A DNA stretch of 64,000 bases from Picochlorum sp. 'celeri' (GCA_010909725.1 JAACMV010000011.1:1054001-1118000), one strand, 5' to 3'. Positions 10,522-20,578 are shown, counted from the stretch's first letter. The notes: generated by a model from the sequence alone, not told the origin. Made by a program: numbers and translations.

Positions 10522-10594
10522 ATGATCCTTTACAATGTACATCTTTTTTATGTTGAGTGGTTACATGTTGTTACTGTTTAAAAGTACTCATTAT

Positions 10595-11796
10595 CTACAT
10601 GACAAACTCTAAAACATCATCTCCAGTATATTCCGGTTGTAGATGTAATTCTTGCAAATACTGGTGGCTGTGAAATTTACTCAAATGCCGCTGACCGCCG
10701 TCGCACAGCATGGTGACAATTGTGTGGCCTGGGCCAAGGATGCGTGCAGCCTTGACAGCGCCGACGCAATTCACTGCGGCTGAAGAACCCACAAAGAGTC
10801 CTTCCTGACGAAGTAAGAATGCAGCCATTTCAACGCTTTCTCTATCGGATACTTTGAATGCATCGTCAACAATGGCCTGTTCAAAGTTTTTGGTCACCCT
10901 GTTGATCCCCACACCCTCTGTGATGGTATCAAACGGATTACGCAGTCGTTTCCCCTCTGCCTCTTCTTTAGTATACATGACACCTCGCTTCACTTTATTG
11001 TACAACCCGCTCCCAGGAGGATCGGCGAGGAAGACGCGGACAGAAGGCTTGTGCTGTTTCAAAACCCGAGACACCCCTGCAATGGTCCCTCCAGTCCCTG
11101 CACCAGATACAAACGCGTCTACAGATCCCCCAGTTTGATCCCAAATTTCTTCACCTGTTTTTAAATGAGCCTGAAAATTCGCCAAATTCTCAAACTGATC
11201 CGCGAATATAGCGTTCTGCTCCTTCTCTGCTCTCTTCCTCGCCACATTCACAAAGTGTTCTGGGTGAGCAATGCTCACAGGCCTCACCCGGCATACTTCT
11301 GCACCTAAAGCTTTCAGCATTGTCACTTTTTCCTCTGCAGCATCATCTGGCATGGCTATAAAACATCGACACCCAAAGCTCGGTGCCAGCATGGCAAGGC
11401 TGACTCCAGTAGAGCCAACCGTTCCTTCACAGACAAGCCCTCCAGGCCTCAAACGCCCCTCCTCAAGAGCACGGCGAAATATCTCTAATGCCACTCGATC
11501 CTTCACACTCCCGCCTGGATTCATAAACTCTGCTTTACCTAGAATCCGACACCCAGTACAGGCACTCAAGCTCTTCATTTCAACTAGTCTTGTCTGGCCT
11601 ATAAGGTCCTGAATCCCATGATCAATTCTAGGACCCGATCGCTTCTTCCGTACCATCTGCATGAAATATATTTATATTTGACGTATGGAGATTATTCCTG
11701 AGTGCTGCATGTCAAAAATTGCCGCACCTTTAAGGCAACACATGTGGCACATGCAGCAACTGCTCCACAGACGAAGACAGTCACAGTCTGGGTCAT
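10595..11796 (-). CDS. Cysteine synthase-like PLP enzyme, membrane-anchored CYS12 type
   Basis: Two exons on the minus strand: 11796-11728 and 11656-10595, intron 71 nt (GTGCGG...ATGCAG); product 376 aa. Exon 1 gives a hydrophobic anchor (MTQTVTVFVCGAVAACATCV) as in fungal CYS12/YGR012W mitochondrial proteins. The PLP lysine lies in NPGGSVKDR and the phosphate loop is GTGGTIAG. The substrate loop reads GTVGSTGVSLA instead of the TSGNTG of classical cysteine synthases, as in the CYS12 branch. The reaction expected is O-acetylserine (or a related substrate) to cysteine, but the physiological role of this branch is uncertain. A TGTAA on this strand (10565-10561) follows the stop by 30 nt. Confidence 0.88.
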
Positions 11797-12144
11797 CGAT
11801 ACGCTAGATATACCACCATGATCTACCATCATATATTGCTCTTGCTAAATATACAATGCAGTCTCTATGGCTGTCAGATGGAGATGTAGTGCTGTCTTTT
11901 TTTCCGGTTTGGGGCGCCCAAATGAAGACCACGATTGTGGTCATGTATATTGTACATTACATTCAGTGCAAATGTCAGATTCTATTACACAATGAGAGTG
12001 TTACAGTCTGAAAATCTGACGAATATCCTCCAAGATTTGGATAGACGAGGATACACAGAACAACAGGCATTGACTCACTGAGACTGAACTGTCTTGTTTG
12101 TTCCATCACATCACGAGAGTATCATCTACCGAGGGCTCATACGC
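11797..12144. other. Intergenic region
   Basis: 348 bp upstream of the cysteine synthase gene and downstream of the trypsin gene (both minus). It should contain the cysteine synthase promoter and the trypsin 3' UTR. I see no gene. Confidence 0.4.
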
Positions 12145-13062
12145 TCACTTTCCGTACTTCTTCAACATTCTCTTGATGAAATACGATACATGAGCAGATG
12201 TTTTTGTGTGCAACGTGTATGGAGATCGGAAAGTGTATTGGCAGAGGCCCTCGCCCCCTCTAGACACAAGCCCAACCTGGACGCCCTTGTAAAATGATGG
12301 GCCCCCACTGTCACCATTGCAGTCATTCTTGATTCCCACTCCTCCATTCGAGTCGTAATTTTCTTCTGCTGTAGTATAAAAGTCGTCCCCATAGTAGCAC
12401 AACTCCTTACGTGGCGTGAAACGTTCTGCAAGAGGTCCATATCCTGCTTTTGGACACGGCATCTTGTTTGCTTCTCCAACAGTCAGTCTAACTTGGTACA
12501 GTTTGTTTGGTGTGCCACCAGCCTCGCTTACAATGTCGTCATCACTTGGCTCCATGAAGTCATTGTTTGCACCGAATCCAACGACAGTTACTTTAGATCC
12601 TGTTGGAGGATCCTGACCTGGTTTTGCCAGGGTAGCAAATGGTTTTGGCAGAGACTTCTTCAGCACAACAATCGCAATATCATATCCATCGTCTTTTCCG
12701 TACTTTGGATGCTGAACCCACGTCTTGAACTCGCTCTCATTGTCTGCAGAGTAACCGGTTCTCTTTGAGTGCCTGATATTTCCCTTGTACGCAGTTCCGC
12801 CGGTGATCTTTTCATCTGGTTCCTCCTCGAAGCAGTGAGCGGCAGTTAAGATTATGTTTTTCGCAATTAACGTCCCGCCACAAAGACCGACATATTCTCC
12901 ATCCGGTTCTGTAGAGTAAATTTGTAAAACAACAAATTCCTGATAATCACCCTTTTTGATCGGCTCTCCTCCAATAATGCGGCTGCCATTGTTAACAGCG
13001 TTGTCGGCACGGACGACCCCCCCTAAGCAGCATATCAGTGCAACGAGTGTAATCAATTTCAT
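12145..13062 (-). CDS. Secreted chymotrypsin-fold serine protease (S1 family)
   Basis: An intronless gene for 305 aa. A signal peptide (MKLITLVALICCLGGVVRA) is followed by a short pro-segment and the activation site GSRIIGGEP. The catalytic triad is complete: His in ILTAAHC, Asp in YDIAIVVLKK, Ser in CNGDSGGP. The residue corresponding to chymotrypsin 189, which sets primary specificity, appears to be Asn (IKNDCNGDSGGP) rather than the Asp of trypsin, so specificity is uncertain. It is a typical S1 length without extra domains. Secreted S1 proteases are unusual in green algae but common elsewhere in eukaryotes, so transfer is possible though not shown. Confidence 0.9.
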   Translation of the reverse strand: MKLITLVALICCLGGVVRADNAVNNGSRIIGGEPIKKGDYQEFVVLQIYSTEPDGEYVGLCGGTLIAKNIILTAAHCFEEEPDEKITGGTAYKGNIRHSKRTGYSADNESEFKTWVQHPKYGKDDGYDIAIVVLKKSLPKPFATLAKPGQDPPTGSKVTVVGFGANNDFMEPSDDDIVSEAGGTPNKLYQVRLTVGEANKMPCPKAGYGPLAERFTPRKELCYYGDDFYTTAEENYDSNGGVGIKNDCNGDSGGPSFYKGVQVGLVSRGGEGLCQYTFRSPYTLHTKTSAHVSYFIKRMLKKYGK

Positions 13063-13228
13063 CTTTATCTATCTTCCTAATGGAAGAAGAACTTTGAGAA
13101 GAAAGTTCAATAATTGGTACATGGATGATGAGCAGGTTATGTAATCAATACGTTTCATATACATGTATGCATGCGTCCCTGTATACATACATCTCTATGG
13201 ATCCATTCTCCGGAGAACGTTGACTTTT

Positions 13229-13603
13229 TCACGAACGAAACAGGTGTTCCCATTGATGACCGAGCTTGGCCAACTCCTTGCGCCCACCTATGCATTGGCA
13301 AACTGTGTAGCCCTGACATTCCCTCTGGCTGTAACCACGCAACTTTCCAAACTCAACAAGATTCAGTCTATAGTTGCAACTATAGTTGTAATCAATTGAT
13401 TGTCTCACCTTGTCCGCAATGTATACATCACCACTGAACCGGTGAAGGGCTCCAGAAACTCCACAAACTTGCACACTATTCAAACGGTGTGCAACAGAAG
13501 TGATCATTGAGCTCGCAGCTTCTCTCCGTGATCTATTGATGACTTGATCATTAGTATTGACATCAGTTGTATCGGCTTGTTGTTTCTTAGTATCCGTCAT
13601 CAT
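13229..13603 (-). CDS. Possible small hypothetical protein
   Basis: A minus-strand ORF; the first plausible Met is at 13603 (MMTDTKKQQADTTDVN...), giving 124 aa to the stop. The first 65 residues look protein-like (SMITSVAHRLNSVQVCGVSG, then ALHRFSGDVYIADK). After IADK there is a GTGAGA that could be a donor, with acceptors 80 or 96 nt on; the 96-nt choice gives a 95-aa protein ending QWEHLFRS. Either form is possible. The upstream extension of the ORF (to 13948) looks random. No family is recognised. The call rests mainly on position in an otherwise empty 1-kb gap. Confidence 0.3.
   Translation of the reverse strand: MMTDTKKQQADTTDVNTNDQVINRSRREAASSMITSVAHRLNSVQVCGVSGALHRFSGDVYIADKVRQSIDYNYSCNYRLNLVEFGKLRGYSQRECQGYTVCQCIGGRKELAKLGHQWEHLFRS
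13368..13385. repeat. 18-bp perfect palindrome
   Basis: The sequence CTATAGTTGCAACTATAG is its own reverse complement. A second palindrome, ATCAATTGAT, follows at 13391-13400. Both lie within the candidate intron of the possible small minus-strand gene. Function unknown; it could be a binding site for a dimeric protein. Confidence 0.6.
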
Positions 13604-14061
13604 AATGAAATTTGTGTAGGTCGTTGTAACCCAACTGGAATTTGAATACTTTTCACAGACACACGTTGGATTTTTCTGTTTATTAAACAGATAATATTGC
13701 CTCAACCAGGTATCAGACATATATATATGTATGTCTTTACTAGATGTGCATGAATATAATTGTCTACGACATTGTCCTATCGTCCACCTGATGACCCAGC
13801 ACCACGCATCCATTTGAATCCCCATTCTCATTTCGACATGCAGAGATATTGTATCGATGTAGAGGTTCCACCCCGGGATAGCTGAGTTATACGGTATAAC
13901 TGTGTGAATCTTGGTTGAATACGTAGTACATATATGCCTGAAATTCACATTTGTAGGATGTACCGTGGAATCAACTAATGTAGATCGCTGTTCTAGGCCT
14001 CACGTTGTCAAAAGAAGCATCCATGGAGCCATCCTTTTTGGCAATTATAACGCTATTGTGA

Positions 14062-15561
14062 ATGATGAGGAGGATCTTGGTGCGGCTCTTAGCCAAGAGT
14101 CTCCGTCAAGAGTCTCTTGTGTCTTTTCCACAGTCGCTGTGGGATCCCACAACACACTGCAGAGTGCTGCCATGTATCGCCAAACACCCTAGATGGATTG
14201 ATTTCAGCAGCAATAACACATACACTAGATACGGGGAGCATGGATACTGCACGAGTGGTGCCTTGATGGCAGTCATCATCAGTTCACAGGCCTCCCAGTG
14301 CCAGGAGGAGCAGCAACAGGAAAAGAAAGACTCTACCAAGGAATACCACACGGCGCAATGGAGAGTCTACACGGATCAAGCGAGAGATCTAGTTCGACAG
14401 AAAGAGTATGACCAGGCTCGCGCATACTTGGAAAAAGCGGTTGAAAAGGCAGTGAAAGGATTTGGAGCTGATGATCCTCATGTGGCTTCTGCCAAACAAA
14501 ACTTGGCGGAATTGTACAGGTTAACCAAGCAGTACGACAAGGCTGCTCCATTGTACGATGATGCGATTCAAATATTGATGCAGCATTATGGGATGAGTGA
14601 TATTCGCGTGGCATTTGCACTGCACAACATTGCTGGGTTTTATCTTGCGCAGCAGGCTTTGGACAAGGCTGAGGAGTACTATCAACGGTCGCTGCAAGTG
14701 AAACTGGCGGCAGTCGGGCCTGGTCACACAGAAACAAGTAGCACTCTTTTTCATCTTTCAGAAGTCTATTGGATGCGAGGTGAGCGGGACAAGGCAATAG
14801 AATATGGCAGCAAGGCAGTGGATGCATTGAAGACTATTGGAAGCAACATGATGGCATACTCGCGGAGGCAAGCACGGCTCGCAGATATGCTGTTGGATTC
14901 TGGGCATCCCGACAAGGCAGAAAAGCAGTTGTTAGAAATACAAGAGGTGACTCCGGAGGAGGACTTTCAGACACATGCACGGGTGTGGGAATCCCTGAGC
15001 AAGGTGTACAGAGCCATGGAGGGACGCACACAGGATGCAGAGGCATGCATGGATAAGGCACTCAGTATTCGGGAATATCATAAGGATGAATATCCTTTAT
15101 CGTATTCAGCATGCCTCCGACGAGTTGCAGAGATTGACCTCAAAGCACTACAAGAAACCCCATCCCTTGGTGACACAGAGGCAATGGCCCTCAAGAGACA
15201 CGCCTGCAAAGCAGCACAGCAAGCGACGGCATGGTCGAAAAAGACTCTTCAGTCAATGATGACCCAGAAGAAGAAAGATACGAGAATAAGAGTCCAACAT
15301 GCTGCACTCGAGGTTGCCCAGAATCTACTTGTCAGCATACAATTAGACTGCGCAGGCCAGGAAAGCCCAGCAGTCCTGATCCAAAGTATGCTCGATGTGT
15401 TAGAAAACCCTGATATATGGCCTTTGAATGATTCATCATCGCGAGAATCAATGACCAGAACAGAGAAACTGCGATCACATACATGTCAGGACATTTTACA
15501 GCATGTACCAAAAGAGAACATGCCGACACACATTGTATCAAAATTACAGCGCTATATATAG
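14062..15561 (+). CDS. Tetratricopeptide repeat protein, probably mitochondrial
   Basis: An intronless ORF of 499 aa. The N-terminus MMRRILVRLLAKSLRQESL is amphipathic and basic, like a mitochondrial presequence. Residues about 100-330 hold kinesin-light-chain-like TPR units: EKAVKGFGADDPHVASAKQN, LAELYRLTKQYDKAAPLYDD, LHNIAGFYLAQQALDKAEEY, FHLSEVYWMRGERDKAIEYG. The C-terminal third is helical without a recognised domain. TPR proteins serve as scaffolds; the partner is unknown. The gene converges with the ATX1 gene: only 14 nt separate the two stop codons, so their 3' UTRs must overlap. Confidence 0.82.
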   Translation: MMRRILVRLLAKSLRQESLVSFPQSLWDPTTHCRVLPCIAKHPRWIDFSSNNTYTRYGEHGYCTSGALMAVIISSQASQCQEEQQQEKKDSTKEYHTAQWRVYTDQARDLVRQKEYDQARAYLEKAVEKAVKGFGADDPHVASAKQNLAELYRLTKQYDKAAPLYDDAIQILMQHYGMSDIRVAFALHNIAGFYLAQQALDKAEEYYQRSLQVKLAAVGPGHTETSSTLFHLSEVYWMRGERDKAIEYGSKAVDALKTIGSNMMAYSRRQARLADMLLDSGHPDKAEKQLLEIQEVTPEEDFQTHARVWESLSKVYRAMEGRTQDAEACMDKALSIREYHKDEYPLSYSACLRRVAEIDLKALQETPSLGDTEAMALKRHACKAAQQATAWSKKTLQSMMTQKKKDTRIRVQHAALEVAQNLLVSIQLDCAGQESPAVLIQSMLDVLENPDIWPLNDSSSRESMTRTEKLRSHTCQDILQHVPKENMPTHIVSKLQRYI

Positions 15562-15575
15562 AACAATAGTAATGC

Positions 15576-15890
15576 TCAGCTCCAAAACTCGGTAGCTTTG
15601 CCAGTCTTTGCCACAATATCTTTCACAGCCTCCGCACTCAGACCATCATCAGTCTCAACAGTCACCTTTTGGCTCTCCAAATCAGTCTTCACACTCTTCA
15701 CCCCTGCCGTGTTGTTCAACACGCGCTCCACTGCACCAGAGCAACCCTACACAAGAATATATACGGAATTCATGGCTGAGAGATCAACTCTATGCAACGC
15801 GTTTTGTCATCCGTTCCATTTCAATAAAATCCACCTAGATGGCTGACGTACCCCACAGGCCATGGCAACCTTTAATTCAACGACCGGCAT
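15576..15890 (-). CDS. ATX1: ATX1/ATOX1-type copper chaperone
   Basis: Two minus-strand exons: 15890-15852 and 15746-15576, intron 105 nt (GTACGT...GTGTAG); product 69 aa. The splice falls inside the metal-binding loop and completes it: KVAMACGGCSGAVERVL, an MxCxxC site of the heavy-metal-associated fold. A small 69-residue protein with a single HMA domain matches ATX1/ATOX1, which carry Cu(I) in the cytosol to P-type copper ATPases of the secretory pathway. The C-terminus (AKTGKATEFWS) fits the final strand of the fold. Neither exon alone would be recognised as a gene. Confidence 0.92.
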
Positions 15891-16076
15891 ACTGATATAG
15901 CAATCAAAATGTGTGTAAAAAAGAAAAAAAGTCATTAGCGGTCGGATCACGAAGCGCATCTACAGGTACACGTAAAACTTCCGTATTAAAAAAACCAAGC
16001 GACCGATGATGATCCCATCCTCGCCCATAGTGGCTTGGTCACCAATCAATAGAACTCAATGTAAATTTAAATCACT

Positions 16077-17252
16077 ATGAGTCATAAAACAGCGGTGTCG
16101 ACATGTTCTACGGCATGTCTGAGGCCTCCACGAGGCCATTCAGCAATTTTGAATTCGAAGAGTAGGTTTCTTTCTCCAAGCACAAACTCACCCTTGCGAG
16201 ATGCAGTTGTTTTCAGAAATAAGGATAATTTAAATACTAATACAAGGCGTCTAAGGCGTGATATTGTCGGTCCTGCTCGAATTGGGAATGATTCCCAAGC
16301 AGCAGACCTCCAACCAAGTGGTGGGTCTAGGGTCATAATCCTCGAATGTGACAGTATCTTGGTCGATATTCACAACAGTGGACATCGTAGAGCTTTCAAT
16401 ATGGCATTTGAGGAGATGGGATATAGTTGTAGCCAATGGTCAGCGCCCATTTATTATGATTTGTTGAGGTTTGGTGATTCCAGTGGTCCAGGGCTGGTGA
16501 AGACGTATTATGAAATGGTTGGGTGGCCAATCATGTTGAGTTCCGCAGATAGAAATGATTTTGTCGATAAAATATATGCGACCAAGGAGCGTATATTTCA
16601 TGAGCTTGTTCGGGATCGGGATATTCCTCTACGTGAGGGAGTCCAGGAGTTTCTCGATGATGCCATCAAGGATGGCGTCCATATTGTTCTTCTCACTGCA
16701 ACAGCGTCGGCACCTGGAGAAGGTGTGGCAGAGGCAGTCTTGGATATATTAGGGCCTGATCGGGCGAGTAAGATTGAGTGCCTATCGGCAGTCAAGGGAG
16801 ATGTGGGACAGGAAGAAGACGCTGGAGAAGAAGAGGCCTTGTACAAGGATGACCCCATGCCATTCGATCAATTGTTAAAGGAAGCCACGGGGAAAGGAAA
16901 GGTTCAATCTGCGAGCTCTTTTGTAAGGGCGATTAATTTGCAGAGTCGAGGCGTTGGCATGAGAGTCGATTCAACCCTATTTGCGACTGCTGGCGCTCCA
17001 GTCTCGCCATCATACTTTGCAGCTATTATTGCTGCACACGGAGCAAGTTCGGCGTCGAGTGCCTTGGTTGGGGCGAATAATGCGCTCATGGAATCTGCGA
17101 AAGGTGCTGGCTTGTACACCGCAGGCGTGCCGCCGTCCCTTGCAGCTCGAGGAGGGTATACAGCCATGGATTCAAGCTATGACGGGTTCGGTGCTGGATC
17201 TGGACTCACCTGGAGGCGATTGAAAAGTATTCTGGATTCCCGAATGAATTGA
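16077..17252 (+). CDS. Plastid CbbY-like HAD protein with degenerate catalytic motifs
   Basis: An intronless gene for 391 aa. The first 80 residues are Ser/Arg-rich and look like a plastid transit peptide. From residue 85 the protein follows the plant CbbY-like HAD family (xylulose-1,5-bisphosphate phosphatase): GHRRAFNMAFEEMG, YYEMVGWPIM, IPLREGVQEFLDDAIKDGV, DILGPDRASKIE. However motif I reads IILECDSILVD, with Glu 90 where the nucleophilic Asp should be; the Lys of motif III (KPDP in the family) is replaced (APVSPSYF); and the acidic motif IV (VEDS) is GANN. An acidic insert also interrupts the middle. It is probably not a phosphatase but may have kept a regulatory or binding role. A TGTAA lies at 17288-17292. 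Confidence 0.82.
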   Translation: MSHKTAVSTCSTACLRPPRGHSAILNSKSRFLSPSTNSPLRDAVVFRNKDNLNTNTRRLRRDIVGPARIGNDSQAADLQPSGGSRVIILECDSILVDIHNSGHRRAFNMAFEEMGYSCSQWSAPIYYDLLRFGDSSGPGLVKTYYEMVGWPIMLSSADRNDFVDKIYATKERIFHELVRDRDIPLREGVQEFLDDAIKDGVHIVLLTATASAPGEGVAEAVLDILGPDRASKIECLSAVKGDVGQEEDAGEEEALYKDDPMPFDQLLKEATGKGKVQSASSFVRAINLQSRGVGMRVDSTLFATAGAPVSPSYFAAIIAAHGASSASSALVGANNALMESAKGAGLYTAGVPPSLAARGGYTAMDSSYDGFGAGSGLTWRRLKSILDSRMN

Positions 17253-17305
17253 AAAAATTTGAAATAAATATCTAAAAATAGCATTGGTGTAAGACGAACG
17301 AATAC

Positions 17306-18837
17306 ATGGCATCGGCAGGTGCAACTGGGCATGGACATGCAGGGATGCAGGGCCACCCACTTGGCGTTCAGCCGGAGCATTTCCGTTCTTTACTGGGAGA
17401 TGAGAACTCGACGAGAACAAAAGGTTTAGGATCATTGCATGCTCTAGGGGATGAGATATTGCTGCAACTTCTTGATGTATTGAGTCCTGAAGAACTAGGA
17501 CAGCTTGCCTGCGTCTCCAAAGCATTCTATTGTTTTGCGAATCATGAGGATGTGTGGAAGGGGATCGTTCTTCAATGCGATGATGAAATTCAATGGGTGT
17601 ACCATGAGATGGGATGGAAGGCAACGTATGTCAAGTCTATATTGGGGAAGAAGGAGTATTCCCAACATGGAGTTCGAGTCAAGCACATGTATTCTGATGT
17701 GCTCTACCAACCATGGATGTGCGCGCGATTGGATATAGACGAGGCATGGCTAGAGACTGAAAATATTGATAGGAGGTCTGGCTTATCTATGGAAGAGTTT
17801 ATAGCAGAATATGAATCACGTAATAAGCCTGTGATTTTGACTGATGTTGCAAGTGCCTGGCCAGCATGTAGGACATGGGACAGAGAGTACTTGGAACAGG
17901 TTTTCGGGGACAAACATGTTATTGTTGGTGATAGGCCGATGAAGTTTTCATCGTATGTACAGTATTGTGATCGGCAAAGGGATGAGTATCCATTGTATCT
18001 GTTTGATAAGACATTCTGTGACACTGTCAATGAGTTGAAGTCTGCGTATTCTGTCCCAGAGTACTTTGAAGACGATTTGTTTTCTGTTCTCGGCGAAGAT
18101 GCTCGACCTGATTATAGATGGTTAATTTATGGGCCATATAAGAGTGGCAGTACATTTCATAAAGATCCAAATGCCACGAGTGCTTGGAATGCAGTCATCT
18201 TTGGAAAAAAGAAATGGATCATGTATCCTCCTGATGTTTTACCACCTGGTGTTCGACAGAGCGAAGACGGAGCAGATGTCTCAAGCCCTGTATCGCTGAT
18301 GGAATGGATGCTTTCCTTTTATGATTTGAGGGACTGCGAAGGATTCAAGCCATTGGAATGTGTGCTCCAAAAAGGTGAAGTTCTTTTCGTTCCCCGTGGA
18401 TGGTGGCATATGGCTTTGAATGTGGAGGAGACGTGTGCCATCACGCAGAACTACGTCAGTGTCAGAAATTTGAAGCATGTGTTGGACTTTTTACAGTCTC
18501 CACATGCCAGTGTTCTTGTTTCTGGTGTGGCAACTGAGGAGGAAAAGATTTCTCTACACACACGATTTTTAAATGCTCTAGAAGAAAAGCACCCATCTGT
18601 GCTAGAAGTTCTCCGCGAAGAGTCACGTAAAAAGCGTCACAAAAGTGAAACACAGGTACGAATACATGTTTGCGTGGATAGCATGTTTGATTGAGACAAG
18701 GGTAGATATTGTTCTCTCTACTCTACTATGTATGACATTCTTGTAAGTTCTTGCAGGACAAATTAGTAAAATGTTTTCATTCGACAAAAGAATCACAGTC
18801 ACAGCAGCAGACGTCCTTCTCCTTCTCATTCTTGTGA
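17306..18837 (+). CDS. F-box / JmjC dioxygenase, JMJD6-like
   Basis: Exon 1 is 17306-18655 and a short exon 2 is 18757-18837, with a 101-nt intron (GTACGA...TTGCAG); spliced product 476 aa. If the intron is retained, reading continues to a stop at 18694 (462 aa). Residues about 43-90 are an F-box (LGDEILLQLLDVLSPEELGQ). A JMJD6-like JmjC domain follows with a full iron site: His and Asp in STFHKDPNATSAW and His in RGWWHMALNVEETCAITQ. Family members are Fe(II)/2-oxoglutarate hydroxylases of lysine or arginine, and the F-box suggests contact with SKP1. The tail is basic, then Ser/Gln-rich. TGTAA motifs are at 18911 and 18924. Confidence 0.88.
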
Positions 18838-18947
18838 CATGTCCATCGACAAGGTGGATACCAGACGTTGCCTGCTCTTCCATTTATGAACACTCCAAGT
18901 GGGTATATACTGTAAAACAACATTGTAACATATTCTTCATCTTGTGA

Positions 18948-20012
18948 TCACCTTGTCTTAATCTTTGGTAGCTTGGCACTGCATTCGCTCAAATCATGGC
19001 TGTTTGACGTCGCAACTGACTCTTCAATCTCCACGGCAGACTCCTCCACGTCAACAAGCGATGCATGGGATGTAAACACCTTTCGAGCCATGAGCTCTAG
19101 CAAATCCTCTGGCGGCTTGCTCGAATCCCCCATTTGCTCCTGAAGTTTACTGAGGTGGACATGATGGTGGTCATAAATATTTGATAGCTTTCTGTGCACC
19201 GAACCACCGTTTGATTCGCCTGCCACGCTTGCCTCTGTGGTTTCATTGATATCATCTTCCAAATCGTCCTCATTTGTGAGGACCAGAACGGTGTGCCTTC
19301 TATTGACAAATGCATTCTCGCTCTGCGTTGAAGGCATTCTCAGACTAATCTCAGAGAAATGACTCCATGACATATTCCTGCGAATACTTCCAACCTCTTT
19401 GACCAAGGTTCTCCCAACAACATCACCGTCATAATTTTCTGCGAGCTCCTTGAAACAAGATTCTGTGATTGGCTCCTCCGCTCTGTGATTGTACACTCTG
19501 TGTAGAATCTGCTCACCATCCACCCATGACACGTCATCCCCCGACTCGCTCGTCTCCTGCCGTTGACCATAATCCGATCTCTCTGGGGTTGACAACATTC
19601 GATACACCTGAGCACTCGCATCAGACTTTGGTACCGATTCAGCATCAGACCCCTTCACACTCCTGCCCTTCATCACCACATTCCCATCATCATCAAACAT
19701 CATCACCACGTCCTTTGTCTTTCTCTCTGGAGTTTGGCTACGGTACATGGATGTGTTCGACTCGACTCGTTTCATGCCTGTCCCTGACCCCAGATACTTT
19801 GCCATGGCCTCCTCATCCAGTTTCGCCTGCCGTGCCTTCTCCTCCTCCGCTTCTATGATCTGACGCCGCGAGCCCTTCCTCGATAGGCGAATCCTCTGGA
19901 ATGATCGAGATTTGGAATGTACCTCGACATCGTCATGGGACACGTCACATCGTCCATCGCCAGAGACAGAAACTCCCCCAAAGCAACCTTTCATCAACGA
20001 CGGCAAACGCAT
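18948..20012 (-). CDS. Hypothetical disordered protein with an RNMSW motif
   Basis: An intronless ORF of 354 aa that is rich in charged residues, Ser and Asp and appears largely disordered. A basic coiled stretch lies near residue 45-70 (RKGSRRQIIEAEEEKARQAK). It contains FDDDGNVVMKGR and, further on, IRRNMSWSHFSEISLRM. The second motif resembles KRNVSWADFSDG of the unrelated-looking gene at 26219, which also has DEDGRVVFVMED, so the two may form a small family. No enzyme domain is seen. It converges with the JmjC gene (110 nt between stops). It is probably a real gene, since codon use and composition match its neighbours, but its function is unknown. Confidence 0.7.
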   Translation of the reverse strand: MRLPSLMKGCFGGVSVSGDGRCDVSHDDVEVHSKSRSFQRIRLSRKGSRRQIIEAEEEKARQAKLDEEAMAKYLGSGTGMKRVESNTSMYRSQTPERKTKDVVMMFDDDGNVVMKGRSVKGSDAESVPKSDASAQVYRMLSTPERSDYGQRQETSESGDDVSWVDGEQILHRVYNHRAEEPITESCFKELAENYDGDVVGRTLVKEVGSIRRNMSWSHFSEISLRMPSTQSENAFVNRRHTVLVLTNEDDLEDDINETTEASVAGESNGGSVHRKLSNIYDHHHVHLSKLQEQMGDSSKPPEDLLELMARKVFTSHASLVDVEESAVEIEESVATSNSHDLSECSAKLPKIKTR

Positions 20013-20578
20013 TCTCCACCCTCGCGCTTGAATCTGTAACTATTATACGTGTTGTTTGAAAAATTTGAATGCCTTTGGCGCTGTAAATACGATCCTGGCA
20101 CTACTTGGAAGCAACCCTGGTATCGCGCCGTCCAAGAGTTCACCTCAGATATTCTTCACAATGTGAACAAATCCTTGCAATTTGGATACAAATCGCTGAA
20201 AAATCTGATAGATTTAGAAGTCGCCACTCAACAATGCTGCGCTGGCCTCAAATGAGTGTTGATTTCTGGATGCTTCTGACGTCAGCGCAAGTACCTACGG
20301 TTGGGTCTGACAGCAGTACACGTCAGGATTTGACAATAGATTGTAGCCAGACGAATGAAAAATTGGTACACTTGAAATATTCTTTCAATATGACATGCTC
20401 ATTGGGAGGGAATCGTGTATGCAAATCTCTGCAATCGTCATCTTCATCACAGAGTACTTTTCCACCTGTTCGAGTCTTCCAAGAAAACCATGGATTATTG
20501 AACACGTGGCAAAATCATGAATTGCATGCTGGTGCATGGGTGCACGCATGGGCGATACGCCCTTTTGGTAGTACAGTA
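20013..20578. other. Intergenic region
   Basis: 566 bp between two minus-strand genes: upstream of the disordered-protein gene and downstream of the DNA methyltransferase. A 169-codon plus-strand ORF (20105-20614) has random composition and runs into the methyltransferase 3' end, so it is not called. The region should contain the promoter of the gene starting at 20012. Confidence 0.4.

Larger units (their letters stand above)
13063..14061. other. 1-kb gap between divergent genes
   Basis: The region lies between the trypsin start (minus) and the TPR gene start (plus). It contains the possible small gene at 13229-13603 and an 18-bp perfect palindrome at 13368-13385. ORFs on the plus strand (13163-13437) are weak. 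The remainder is probably promoter sequence. Confidence 0.35.
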
